A stretch of 43,173 nucleotides of DNA from an uncultured Dokdonia sp. (GTDB lineage Bacteria; Bacteroidota; Bacteroidia; Flavobacteriales; Flavobacteriaceae), in assembly GCA_938002835.1 (NCBI GenBank), contig CALKZS010000065.1, positions 1 to 43,173 on the forward strand, read 5' to 3'. The notes beneath the pieces are model-generated. The model searched no databases and was not told where the DNA came from. It was given only the letters and a program-made list of their open reading frames with translations. Below, one piece after another: positions 18,359 through 27,254 of the stretch (the stretch's first letter is position 1; each line of letters begins with the position of its first letter). The translations under genes were made by a program, and so were the position numbers.

Positions 18359-19360
18359 ATGAGTTTAAAGAAAGCATATTTACTTGTCGTTTTGTTTTGT
18401 GCGCAATTTGCATTTGCACAAGAAGGTATACCAGTATATTGGGACTATCTTCAGGATAATTTATATTTATTGCATCCTGCGATGGCTGGAGCCTCCCAAA
18501 CCGGAAAAGTGCGTTTGACAGGAAGAACCCAATGGGCCGGTGTAGAAGAGGCACCTGCCTTGCAAACTGTAAGTATTCACAGTAAAGTAGGAGAAAAAGT
18601 AGGTGTAGGGGGTATTTTATATAACGATAGAAATGGTAATTTCTCTCAACAAGGAGTATTTGCCACATTTGCATATCACTTATTATTATCTAGAAATTAT
18701 GTAGATCTCAATCAACTTTCTTTTGGAATAAGCGCAGGCTTCATTCAAAGTAGACTAGATGAAACGTCTTTTGATCTTACAGATTTTGACCCAATAATTA
18801 ATGGTGGTGTACAGAGTGACTCATATTTTAATGTTGATTTTGGAATTTCTTATAACTTCTTAGATTTTACAACAAATTTTACTGTAAAAAATGCATTACC
18901 TGTAAAGCGTGATATTTTTAGTGAAGCTTTTGAGCCTAATAATCAACGTCGTTATATAGTTTCTGCTAGTTATGTGATTTCTCCTAGCTATTCTGAGTGG
19001 AGCTTTGAGCCATCTATTCTTTTTCAAGCGACAGAGCGTACAGAAGAAGCTTCTATTGATGTAAATGGAAAGGCCTATTACAAAACAGATTGGGGGCGTT
19101 TATGGGGAGGTCTTTCTTATAGAAGATTTTTAGATGGGGCAGAGTTTACTACAAATGCTTCCTCTTCTTCAGTCCAGAAGACACAATTTTTAACTCCTTT
19201 TGTGGGGGCTACTTACAATCGTTTTACATTTGGATATACTTATTCTCAACAAACTAATGATGTCGTGGTTACCAATGGTGGTTTTCACCAGTTAACTTTA
19301 GGATATAACTTAGGAGATAATAAAGATCCTTACAGTTGTAATTGTCCAGCTATAAACTAA
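18359..19360 (+). CDS. PorP/SprF family type IX secretion membrane protein
   Basis: A 333-residue outer-membrane protein with a signal peptide (about 1-20, ending FAFAQ). The start of the mature part (YWDYLQDNLYLLHPAMAG) and the TGRTQWAGVEEAPALQT-like segment are hallmarks of PorP/SprF proteins, which anchor or escort substrates of the type IX secretion system at the outer membrane. SprF genes often sit beside a large secreted adhesin such as SprB; none is adjacent here, though an OmpA lipoprotein converges from the right. The gene ends before a strong terminator at 19401-19431. Confidence 0.9.
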   Translation: MSLKKAYLLVVLFCAQFAFAQEGIPVYWDYLQDNLYLLHPAMAGASQTGKVRLTGRTQWAGVEEAPALQTVSIHSKVGEKVGVGGILYNDRNGNFSQQGVFATFAYHLLLSRNYVDLNQLSFGISAGFIQSRLDETSFDLTDFDPIINGGVQSDSYFNVDFGISYNFLDFTTNFTVKNALPVKRDIFSEAFEPNNQRRYIVSASYVISPSYSEWSFEPSILFQATERTEEASIDVNGKAYYKTDWGRLWGGLSYRRFLDGAEFTTNASSSSVQKTQFLTPFVGATYNRFTFGYTYSQQTNDVVVTNGGFHQLTLGYNLGDNKDPYSCNCPAIN

Positions 19361-19400
19361 GATAATTTATAGAAAATAAAAGTAAGACTAAATTAAAAGC

Positions 19401-19431
19401 GCCTCATAATAATATGAGGCACTTTCTTTTT
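19401..19431 (+). terminator. Terminator of the PorP/SprF gene
   Basis: An 8-bp stem GCCTCATA / TATGAGGC with an ATAA loop is followed by a T-rich run (TTTCTTTTT). It lies 40 bases after the stop codon. Confidence 0.88.
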
Positions 19432-19491
19432 AATTAACTTTTAAAAGAAATTTTAAAAGTCTCAAATTTAAATATAAAGGGGGCAAAAAAA

Positions 19492-20352
19492 TTATTCGTT
19501 TGACGCCATAAGCGCTAGGAACTTATCTAGATTAGGTAAAATTAAGATTTTAGTTCTACGGTTTTTAGCCATATTATCCTTAGTATCATTAGGTACTAAT
19601 GGAACATAACTACTTCTTCCAGATGCTATAAGTTTTGAGGGATCTACATTGTATGTATTTTGTAATTCTCTTACTATAGATGTAGCACGTTGTACACTAA
19701 GATCCCAGTTATCTTTTAAATGAGAACCTTGTTTTACTGTACAACTGTCTGTGTGTCCTTCTACCATAACTTCTACAGCAGGCTCAGAATTTACAACTGT
19801 TGCTATACGGGCTAGTAATTCGTCTGCCTCTTTACTCATACGGTAGCTACCAGATTTGAAAAGCATTTTATCAGAAATAGAAATCATTACTACGGTATTT
19901 TCTATATCTATCGCAATATCATTAGGATTAGAGCTAGATGTAAAATCTTTATCTAAGTTGCGTTTGAGTTTATAAGAAACTGCTAAGCTCATAGAGTCTT
20001 CAAGAGTTTGCGCCTGAGCAAGTTCTTGAGGATCTACATTTACTAGTATAGCTCTCAATTCTTTTTTCTTATTCTCAGAAATGATAGTTCCTCCTTCTGT
20101 AACTTCAAACTGAGAGTCATTAGTATCTTTTAAAGAATTTATTTTTGTGTTATACTCTTCTACACGTTGTTGAATAGACGCATACTTTGCGCTTATTTCA
20201 TCTTTTTCAACTGTTGTTTTTACAAGATTAGACTTGGTGGTATCATATTCAGATTGAAGCTCTAAATATTTCTTTTTTGAAACACAAGAAGTGATTGTTC
20301 CTGCAGCAAGTAAAATAAGTACTGAAGTTCTAGTTAATTTAGAATGTATCAT
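19492..20352 (-). CDS. OmpA-family lipoprotein
   Basis: A 286-residue outer-membrane lipoprotein (lipobox ITSC, Cys23). Residues about 27-80 form a coiled coil, then an OmpA-like peptidoglycan-binding domain follows (about 155-275). It contains GHTDS at 199-203 (Asp202) and NWDLSVQRA at 215-223 (Arg222), the residues that bind diaminopimelate, and ends with NRRTKILI. It probably ties the outer membrane to the cell wall. It converges with the PorP/SprF gene and follows the decayed vWA gene, whose transcript ends at a terminator just upstream. Confidence 0.9.
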   Translation of the reverse strand: MIHSKLTRTSVLILLAAGTITSCVSKKKYLELQSEYDTTKSNLVKTTVEKDEISAKYASIQQRVEEYNTKINSLKDTNDSQFEVTEGGTIISENKKKELRAILVNVDPQELAQAQTLEDSMSLAVSYKLKRNLDKDFTSSSNPNDIAIDIENTVVMISISDKMLFKSGSYRMSKEADELLARIATVVNSEPAVEVMVEGHTDSCTVKQGSHLKDNWDLSVQRATSIVRELQNTYNVDPSKLIASGRSSYVPLVPNDTKDNMAKNRRTKILILPNLDKFLALMASNE

Positions 20353-20444
20353 TTTAGTTTTTTAAAAGTTCTTAGGATATACGCCACTAAATGATGTTTT
20401 GGATGTCACTATTTTAAAAAAAATCTAAAATATATAAATACAAA

Positions 20445-20480
20445 AGAGATGTCTATGACTTATTGATTATAGACATCTCT
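20445..20480 (-). terminator. Terminator of the decayed vWA gene
   Basis: A perfect 12-bp stem (AGAGATGTCTAT / ATAGACATCTCT) with a 12-base loop is followed, on the minus strand, by TTTGTATTTATA. It lies 27 bases after the natural stop (20507-20509) of the vWA pseudogene. Confidence 0.85.
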
Positions 20481-20506
20481 GTGTATTAATGATTTATGAG
20501 TGGTTA

Positions 20507-21676
20507 TTACCAGCTATATGATTTTGTTCTACCTTGCTTTTTTATAGCGTCTATAAGAGCATTGCGCAATTGATTGTCTTCTTTATTTGATTGTTCAGAC
20601 ACATATTTTTGTCTTTTAGAATTAAGCTCTGCTATTTCCTTTTGAATAGTAATACACTCTTTTTTTTCTTACCTAAATATGCTTTGATTTTTGAACATAG
20701 ATTTTTCCTTAAGCTCATCGGGTAATGTTTCTTTATCTACGGTATCTATTATTTATTCATCGTTATCCATAGCATCTACTAGGTCCCAGCTACTGTTTTT
20801 GTAAAATCTGGAGCTTTTACTTACAGCTCTTGTAACAATATTTACTTCTCCATAACCTGCCGCATTTGTATCTTCAGTAATTTGAAGCTCTTTTTTTGAA
20901 GTACCTAAGACTCCATATGTTACATATGTATCATTCAGTGCTCTGTTTTTTTCTAAAATTTTATAATCATATGGAGATGGTATGTGTACAGTAGCTTTAT
21001 CACTATTAATAGCAATATATTCTCCTTTAGTTAATGATGCTCCATCTTTCCAGTAAGAATTAACTCCAGTATTATAATTTCCACAAAAAATGGTATTAAT
21101 GGTGACTCCTTTACTACGAGCGCTACTTGCAGCCTCTTTATATGCTACAGATCCTTGGTCAAAACCCTCATTACCTGCAATAAAAATGAGATTTAAATCT
21201 TTAGGGTTTGCACCCCAATTTAATTGATTGAGAGATGCCTGTATTACATTACCGCAATATTCATTACCTCCATTTGTGGTTAAAGAAAAAAGGTTTTTGG
21301 AGATTTCATCCAGATCACTACTGAAACCATTTACTTGTCCTATATATCGTTCTTTTGCATTAAGAGGATCATTACCGTATTTATACAAAGCAATGTTTAA
21401 GTTGGGTTGCTCTTTTTCATCACCACATTTTGCATAAGATAGTTCATTAAATATCTCCCATAGCTAAGCTCTAGCTTGATCTATTAATTCGTCCATACTA
21501 TTTGAGGTGTCCGGGAGTAATGCTACTCTTATCGTGCTAGGTTCTTTAGTAGTTTTGGATGAAGTTTCTGAGAAGGTTTTTGCTTTCGCGAAAGCGAGAT
21601 CTTTTATATTTATTTCATTAGCAAATACTGAAATACTTGTTATAAGTGCAAAACAAAAAAAGGATGTAATTTTCAT
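20507..21676 (-). pseudogene. Decayed vWA-domain secreted protein
   Basis: Read in one frame from the ATG at 21676, this gives a signal peptide (MKITSFFCFALITSISVFA), then a von Willebrand A domain with metal-site motif DTSNS, and a long domain up to KSSRFYKNSSWDLVDAM. It is interrupted by a TAG at 21464-21466 (between QARA and LWEIFNELSYAKC) and a TAA at 20753-20755. After the TAA the coding sense continues in frame to SYSW and a natural stop at 20507-20509, except for a block that needs two compensating shifts: an extra base near 20692-20698 and one A lost from the run at 20660-20667 restore SKIKAYLGKKKKE. Related intact vWA proteins are common in Flavobacteriaceae. It holds palindrome copy 6. 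Confidence 0.85.
21582..21596. repeat. Palindrome, copy 6 (inside decayed vWA gene)
   Basis: GCTTTCGCGAAAGCG. Read on the minus strand in the gene's frame it encodes Ala-Phe-Ala-Lys-Ala, just after the signal peptide. Confidence 0.9.
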
Positions 21677-21884
21677 AACGCATTGATTTTTAATAAATAG
21701 TGTTAAAAGCAAGTTGAAAAAAATTAAAAAAATACCCATAGTTAGTAAACAACGGTTTTTAATGAGTAAAAACGACTCATTACTTAGGGAAATAGACAGT
21801 TTATCTATGAAAATGCTTCAAATGAGGTGTCGATAATCAATTGTAATTTTAAGATCCTGTTTTTTTAAAGTATGTTTGACACTA

Positions 21885-24074
21885 ATGAAGCATTTTATTT
21901 ATTTCATAGTATTCATTTTTTTCTTCTTGGGGATTACAGTATGTAATGCTCAGGTTTATGATAATACTTCTGTAAGCAGGAACTCAAACACTTCTTTTAT
22001 AGTACGTGGTAGTGTGTTTGATGCAGAGTTATTAAAGCCTATTGCTGGAGTTAATGTAGAAGTTACAGGAGGTGAGTATGCATTTACAAGAGGTGATGGT
22101 TCTTTTAGCATTCGTGTAAAAATAGGTGATGAGCTTGTGATACGAAGTGAAGACTTTGACCCAGTATATTATACCATTAAAGATAAGCAAAATATTAAAT
22201 TAGAGGTACACCCTATAAAAGAAGAGTTAACTAAAGCGCCTTCGTCTCAAAAAGAATCATATATAGATATTTTAGACCAAGCTAAGTCACTTTATAAAAA
22301 GGATGCTGCTGCAGCTATAGACAAAGTAGTACAAGCGCTTTCTATAAAGCCCGCAACAGTAAATCAAAGAACAGAAAGTTTTGAACTTTTAGGAGATATT
22401 TATAGTTATTGGAAGCAATACGATCTTGCGGTTACTAACTATAAAAAAAGTTTAAAAAGTAAAAGCAGTATATCTACAGAAATTGCTCTTGCTAGAGCAT
22501 ACTTTAATAATAAAAACTATCAAGAAAGTATACGATTGTATCAAGATTTATCTAAAAAACGTCTTAATGCAACACAAGAAGTGCAAGTAAAGGAAGGTCT
22601 TGGTGATGCTTATGTAGCTACTGGAGATTATGTGAGTTCTATTACAAATTATGAAGAAGCAGAAAAAGCGATTTCAGAACAACAAAAGGTCTCAGATGCT
22701 GCTCGTATAAATACAAAATTGGGAGAGGCATATGATCAGCAGGGGGTTCCACAGGCAGCGGCTGCATATTTTAACGAAGCAGCAGAACTCTCAAATAAAG
22801 AAAAGTCAGAATCATCTATACGTGCAAAAGATAGAGTTGCAGATTTTTATAGTAAGAATAATTCTTATGAGGCAGAGATAGAACTACGTAAATCTGCAAT
22901 AGCAGATTTAATAGAAGTAGCGCCAGACTCTATATCAAATAATGATGCAATTACATTACAAAAACAAAATTATAAGATAGGTAATGCATTGGCTGCGCAA
23001 AAAAAGGTGGATGAAGCAATTCCATATTTTAAAAAGAGTATTAGTGAGGCAGTTTCTCAAGAAGATCTTGTGGTAGAAAAAGATGCTCGTAGAAGACTGT
23101 CTGAAGTATACAGAGATAAAGGAGATTATGCAAAAGCAGCCGAAGCTTATGAAGCTTATAAAGAAGTTGTAGACTTAAGTTACAGTCGTAAAGAGCAAGA
23201 GATCTCTCAAGCAGCTCGTTTTGGAAAAGAAATTGCCGAGCAGCAAAATAGAATCATAAGTCTTGAAAAAGATAGAGAACTTAACGAAAATAGATATGAG
23301 CTATATTATAAAGAACAAGCACTAGCAGAAGAGAGAGATACAAGGCAAAAAATTATAATAGGATCTCTAGCGTTAGTAGCTGCCTTATTGTTACTTACGG
23401 CATTTGCAATGTATAGAAGTAGTAAACAACAGAAATATGCAAACAATTTACTGGCACTAAAGAGTTTAAGATCTCAAATGAATCCACATTTTATATTCAA
23501 TGCGCTCAATTCTGTAAATAGTTTTATAGCTACAAATGATGAGCGCACCGCAAATAGATATCTTTCAGATTTTTCAATTTTGATGCGTGCTGTTTTAGAA
23601 AATAGTGAAGAAGATTTTATACCGCTTTCTAATGAAATAGATCTCATAAAGAGATATACGATGCTGGAACATTTTAGATTTAAAGATCGTTTTGATTATA
23701 CAGTTACGGTAGACAAACATCTTGATGTAGATGCTTTTTTAATTCCTCCTATGTTGTTGCAACCTTATGTAGAAAATGCCGTCTGGCACGGGATGCGCTA
23801 CAAGGAAGAAAAAGGAACATTAAACATTAACTTTGAACAACGTGATAGTGATACAGCTGTAATTACGGTGACAGATGATGGAGTGGGAAGGACTAAAAGT
23901 AAAGCACTTAAAACAGATCATCAAAAAAAGCAAAAGTCTCAAGGAATGAGTAACATAAAAAAACGCATTAGTATACTTAATGAGATGTATGGAGACCGTA
24001 TAGATGTGGTGGTTTCTGATGTATTTGAAAATGGAGAAGGAACAAAAGTAACACTGATAGTTAAAAAAGCATAA
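21885..24074 (+). CDS. LytS-type histidine kinase with TPR sensor region
   Basis: A 729-residue sensor kinase. From the ATG at 21885: signal peptide (about 1-23), a carboxypeptidase-regulatory-like beta domain (about 37-110), a block of tetratricopeptide repeats (about 120-440), a coiled coil, a membrane helix (490-510), then the His_kinase domain with MNPHFIFNALNSVNSF (His535) and an ATPase domain with Asn631 in LQPYVENAVWHG and DDGVGR (664-669). The sensor part is therefore periplasmic and the kinase cytoplasmic. It is followed after two bases by a LytTR response regulator, clearly its partner. A TTG at 21876 is rejected as start. The signal is unknown. Confidence 0.9.
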   Translation: MKHFIYFIVFIFFFLGITVCNAQVYDNTSVSRNSNTSFIVRGSVFDAELLKPIAGVNVEVTGGEYAFTRGDGSFSIRVKIGDELVIRSEDFDPVYYTIKDKQNIKLEVHPIKEELTKAPSSQKESYIDILDQAKSLYKKDAAAAIDKVVQALSIKPATVNQRTESFELLGDIYSYWKQYDLAVTNYKKSLKSKSSISTEIALARAYFNNKNYQESIRLYQDLSKKRLNATQEVQVKEGLGDAYVATGDYVSSITNYEEAEKAISEQQKVSDAARINTKLGEAYDQQGVPQAAAAYFNEAAELSNKEKSESSIRAKDRVADFYSKNNSYEAEIELRKSAIADLIEVAPDSISNNDAITLQKQNYKIGNALAAQKKVDEAIPYFKKSISEAVSQEDLVVEKDARRRLSEVYRDKGDYAKAAEAYEAYKEVVDLSYSRKEQEISQAARFGKEIAEQQNRIISLEKDRELNENRYELYYKEQALAEERDTRQKIIIGSLALVAALLLLTAFAMYRSSKQQKYANNLLALKSLRSQMNPHFIFNALNSVNSFIATNDERTANRYLSDFSILMRAVLENSEEDFIPLSNEIDLIKRYTMLEHFRFKDRFDYTVTVDKHLDVDAFLIPPMLLQPYVENAVWHGMRYKEEKGTLNINFEQRDSDTAVITVTDDGVGRTKSKALKTDHQKKQKSQGMSNIKKRISILNEMYGDRIDVVVSDVFENGEGTKVTLIVKKA

Positions 24075-24076
24075 CA

Positions 24077-24811
24077 ATGGATTTAAGAACAATTTTAGTA
24101 GAAGATGAGGAAACCAGTAGAGAGATTTTACGCAATTATCTTACAAAATATTGTCCTGGGGTCAACATTGTAGGAGAAGCAGCAAATGTAGATGAGGCTT
24201 TAAAACTTATACGTAATAACGAGTTAGATCTTGTTTTTCTTGATGTAGAGATGCCTAAGGGTAATGCATTTGATTTATTAGAGCAGGTGGGCAATAGAAC
24301 ATTTGAGACTGTTTTTGTTACTGCTTATAATCAATATGCTATAGATGCACTTAATTCTCACGCCTCTTATTACCTACTCAAACCTGTTTCTATTGATGAG
24401 CTCATCAAAGCAGTTGATTATGTAATAGAAATTAAGCAAAAAGAAAATGATTTAGAGAATAGAGTTCTCACTACTAGTACAATAGATAAACAAGGTAAAA
24501 TTACAGTTCCAGTACAAGATGGTTTTGAGGTTGTTTCTGTAAACACAATTTTATATTGTAAAGCAGATGACAATTATACTCAGATTTTTATGGTAGATGG
24601 GTCAAAAAAATTGATAAGTAAGACTCTTAAGTATTTTGAAGAAGCTTTAGATAGTTTTGGTTTTGCTAGGATACATAAATCATATCTTGTAAATCTCAAT
24701 GAAATAGTGGGATATAAAAAAGGTAAAGGTGGCAGTGTTGTAATGAGTGCGGGTAATGAGATTATGGTTTCTGCTAGTCAAAAAGCAAAACTTCTAGCTC
24801 ATTTTCAATAA
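24077..24811 (+). CDS. LytTR-family response regulator
   Basis: A 244-residue response regulator. The receiver domain (about 4-120) has the acidic pair Asp10-Glu11, the phosphoacceptor Asp56 in VFLDVEMP and the conserved Lys in LLKPVS. The C-terminal LytTR DNA-binding domain (about 140-243) has ILYCKADDNYTQIF and FARIHKSYLVNLNEI, both typical. It starts two bases after the kinase stop codon, so it is translated with it and should be phosphorylated by it. The target genes are unknown. It converges with murI, three bases away. Confidence 0.93.
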   Translation: MDLRTILVEDEETSREILRNYLTKYCPGVNIVGEAANVDEALKLIRNNELDLVFLDVEMPKGNAFDLLEQVGNRTFETVFVTAYNQYAIDALNSHASYYLLKPVSIDELIKAVDYVIEIKQKENDLENRVLTTSTIDKQGKITVPVQDGFEVVSVNTILYCKADDNYTQIFMVDGSKKLISKTLKYFEEALDSFGFARIHKSYLVNLNEIVGYKKGKGGSVVMSAGNEIMVSASQKAKLLAHFQ

Positions 24812-24814
24812 GAT

Positions 24815-25621
24815 TTAAAAATCTAGGTAACTTACAGTTGAGGTATTTTGAGTAAGCACGCTTTCGCGAAAGCGTGAAACAAATCCCTCTAAAATAGCAA
24901 CATCTTTATTTGAGTAAAGACGATGTGTCCCTAGTGTTTTTTTATACAAAGCATTTTGAGAAGACAATACAGCTTCTGTTTGCTTTGCCACAGCAAGTCC
25001 AGAATCTATAATTTGTATTTCTTTAGGAAGCATTTCTTTAAGAAGCGGAATAAGATAGGGATAATGACTACAGCCTAGAACAAGGTAATCGATGCCGGCA
25101 CGTACCATAGGAGTGATATATGATTGAAGGAGATTTTTTAATTCTATACTCTCTAAGGTTCCAGATTCTATAAGAGGGACTAAACCTTCTCCTATTACTT
25201 CAATAACACGAACATCTTGGGCATATTGCTCTAAGGTATTATGAAAAAGTGAGCTATTAAGTGTTCCCTGTGTAGCTAAAATGCCAACACACTTACTTCT
25301 TGACTGTAGCGCAGCAGGTTTAATAGCCGGTTCTATGCCTATAAATGGGATATCATAATGATCTCTTAGGTAATCGATAGCATTTGTGGTAGCGGTATTG
25401 CAGGCAACTACAATAATCTTACAACCTGCATTGATAAGGTATTCTGTGTTTTTAACAGAAAGTGATATGATCTCTTTTTTAGTTTTGGCACCATATGGAG
25501 CGTGTTTACTATCTGCTAGGTAAATAGTATTTTCAAAAGGGAGTCTGGTGACAATTTCTTTCCAGATAGAAGTGCCTCCCACACCACTATCAAAAACACC
25601 TATTGAAAACTTTTCTTGCAT
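24815..25621 (-). CDS. murI: Glutamate racemase MurI
   Basis: A 268-residue cofactor-free racemase that makes D-glutamate for peptidoglycan. FDSGVGGTS starts at 10, and the two catalytic cysteines are Cys74 in VACNTATT and Cys184 in LGCSHYP. A palindrome copy at 24857-24876 lies near the 3' end and encodes RFRES (residues 250-254), a different reading from the other genic copies; it falls in the C-terminal part, away from the active site. The gene is last in the minus-strand envelope block and is separated from ompH by a terminator, so it may have its own promoter. Confidence 0.95.
   Translation of the reverse strand: MQEKFSIGVFDSGVGGTSIWKEIVTRLPFENTIYLADSKHAPYGAKTKKEIISLSVKNTEYLINAGCKIIVVACNTATTNAIDYLRDHYDIPFIGIEPAIKPAALQSRSKCVGILATQGTLNSSLFHNTLEQYAQDVRVIEVIGEGLVPLIESGTLESIELKNLLQSYITPMVRAGIDYLVLGCSHYPYLIPLLKEMLPKEIQIIDSGLAVAKQTEAVLSSQNALYKKTLGTHRLYSNKDVAILEGFVSRFRESVLTQNTSTVSYLDF
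24857..24876. repeat. Palindrome CACGCTTTCGCGAAAGCGTG, copy 7 (inside murI)
   Basis: A perfect 20-bp palindrome in coding sequence, read in frame as Arg-Phe-Arg-Glu-Ser. Confidence 0.92.
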
Positions 25622-25634
25622 ATGTCTAAAATAG

Positions 25635-25664
25635 AAAACTGCTCTCGTATTTGAGAGCAGTTTT
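25635..25664 (-). terminator. Terminator after the porG-uppS-bamA-ompH operon
   Basis: A perfect 12-bp stem AAAACTGCTCTC / GAGAGCAGTTTT with a 6-base loop. On the minus strand the stem ends in TTTT and is followed by CTATTTT. It lies 25 bases after the downstream ompH stop codon. Confidence 0.8.
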
Positions 25665-25689
25665 AGTAAAATTATTTAAACTGTATTTT

Positions 25690-26202
25690 TTAGATACCTA
25701 AAGAAGATTTTACATCAGGCATAAGATCATATCCATCTGCCATAATAATACCTCCAGCTCCAGGAGTTGAGTCTAAAACAAAATCATATCCTTTTTCTCT
25801 TGCAACTTTTTGGATAGCTGTACGTGCTTTTTCAAGAATAGGAGTTAAAAGCTCTTGATTTTTTTCTTGAAGCTTTTGGTATGCACCTTGTTGGTATTTT
25901 TGAATACTAGCCTGAGTATCTTGCACCTCAATTATACGTCTTTGATTTTCTTCATCGGTTTGCGTTTCTGCTTCGCGATTATAACGCTCTCTCGTTTTGT
26001 TGAGTTCTTCAACCATATTATTAACTTCGGCACCATAAGATGCTTCTAGTTTTTGTATCTCGCTTTGTGCCGCTTTATATTCTGGCATAGCATCTACAAG
26101 ATTTTGTGTATGTATGTGAGCTACTTTGCTTTGTGCCTGTACTGCAATTGTAGTTCCTAGTATTAGTGCTATAGCTACTAAGGCTTTTGTAAACTGTTTC
26201 AT
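25690..26202 (-). CDS. OmpH/Skp-family periplasmic chaperone
   Basis: A 170-residue Skp-like protein that holds unfolded outer-membrane proteins in the periplasm. From the ATG at 26202 it has a signal peptide (about 1-23, ending VQAQ), a short beta-strand (KVAHIHTQNLVDAMPEY), then a long coiled-coil hairpin rich in Glu, Gln and Arg, and a closing strand with YDFVLDSTPGAGGI. This is the usual Skp layout and length. A TTG nine bases upstream is less likely. It is the second of two tandem Skp paralogs downstream of bamA, in keeping with a joint role in barrel assembly. Confidence 0.9.
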   Translation of the reverse strand: MKQFTKALVAIALILGTTIAVQAQSKVAHIHTQNLVDAMPEYKAAQSEIQKLEASYGAEVNNMVEELNKTRERYNREAETQTDEENQRRIIEVQDTQASIQKYQQGAYQKLQEKNQELLTPILEKARTAIQKVAREKGYDFVLDSTPGAGGIIMADGYDLMPDVKSSLGI

Positions 26203-26241
26203 TGTAATCAATTTTGAATTTAGTGTTATTTTAATATTGGA

Positions 26242-27219
26242 TTAATTGTTACCATTTTCTTCATTTGGGGTAACTTTTTCTTTTCTGGCTGCAAGTATAG
26301 AATCTCTTTTTCTTTTTCTAGTTGCAATAATTGAATCTTTTTTTCTTTTTCTTGCTTCTTCGGCCGAAACTTTAGCATCACTACTAGACGTTTTTTCTGA
26401 GTTAGTAGATGAGGTTTTATTAGATTTTTCTGCTCTAACGGCAGCAATAGAGTCTTTTCTTCGTTGACGTTCTTCTAATAATTTTTGTCTTCGTTCTTCA
26501 AACGCTTTTTGACGTTCTTCTTTTTCTGCAGCTCTATCTTTTGCGCGTTGCTCTAATACGGCCTCACGTTCAGACTTTTTTTCTTCAATAGCTTTTTGTC
26601 TTTCTTGTGTTGCTCGATCTTGATCTACTGTTTTTGCTTCGTCTATATCAAATTGCTTCTCGTCTTTTTTTGAGTTAAGCTGTGTGCGTTTTGAAGCTCT
26701 AGTAATACTTCTTAATACTTGATCACTTATGTCAAGTCTATCTGCGGTATATAGCATCATAAGTTCTGAAGACTTATCAAAAACCAAATCATACTTTCTA
26801 GCTGCAGAGATTTCTTGTACAGCATTAAAAACTTGATCTTGTACTGGCTCAACTAATTGTCTACGTTGTACAGAAAGATCACCACCTGGGCCAAAGCGCT
26901 TTTGTTGATATTCTAAAATTTGACTTCTTTCAAATTGTATTTCTTCATCACGTTCTTCAATAAGTTCTTTTGTTAGAAGAGGACGTTCATTATCTAGTTG
27001 TACTTTAAGCTCATCTATAGCGCTAAGTTTTGTTTCTATCTCACTCTTCCATTTATTAACTTTTTTATCAAGTTGAGAAGAAGCTTCTTGGTATTCCGGA
27101 ACATTTTCTAAAATATATTCCATATCAATATATGCAATACGAATAGTGCCACGTTGTGCATTTAAATTAGATGAGATAAAGAGTACCCCAAGAAGAGCTA
27201 TAAAATTTTTTATTTTCAT
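26242..27219 (-). CDS. OmpH/Skp-family protein with long charged tail
   Basis: A 325-residue paralog of the next gene. Signal peptide (about 1-22), Skp-like core (about 25-170: IAYIDMEYILENVPEY at the start, YDLVFDKSSELMML at the end), then an extra 150-residue tail very rich in Lys, Arg and Glu. The tail has a coiled-coil stretch of ERQKAFEERRQK type and three similar units around KDSIAAVRAEK (255-265), KDSIIATRKRK (294-304) and RDSILAARKEK (305-315). Long tails are known in Bacteroidota OmpH proteins, but their role is not established. It starts 35 bases after bamA ends, in the same operon. Confidence 0.88.
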   Translation of the reverse strand: MKIKNFIALLGVLFISSNLNAQRGTIRIAYIDMEYILENVPEYQEASSQLDKKVNKWKSEIETKLSAIDELKVQLDNERPLLTKELIEERDEEIQFERSQILEYQQKRFGPGGDLSVQRRQLVEPVQDQVFNAVQEISAARKYDLVFDKSSELMMLYTADRLDISDQVLRSITRASKRTQLNSKKDEKQFDIDEAKTVDQDRATQERQKAIEEKKSEREAVLEQRAKDRAAEKEERQKAFEERRQKLLEERQRRKDSIAAVRAEKSNKTSSTNSEKTSSSDAKVSAEEARKRKKDSIIATRKRKRDSILAARKEKVTPNEENGNN

Positions 27220-27254
27220 AAGTTCAAGATTGCATTAGAAATAATTGTGCCAAA

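Noticed and set aside
19437-19460. 10-bp AT hairpin upstream of the OmpA stop as a second terminator
   Set aside because: No T-run follows on either strand, so it is not called.
20753-21388. Separate vWA-C-terminal gene starting at a TTG
   Set aside because: The upstream part with signal peptide and metal site lies in the same frame across one TAG, so it is one broken gene.
24857-24876. Palindrome copies as intrinsic terminators
   Set aside because: The symmetric sequence has no loop and no following T-run, and several copies lie inside genes or before coding starts; true terminators are seen separately nearby.
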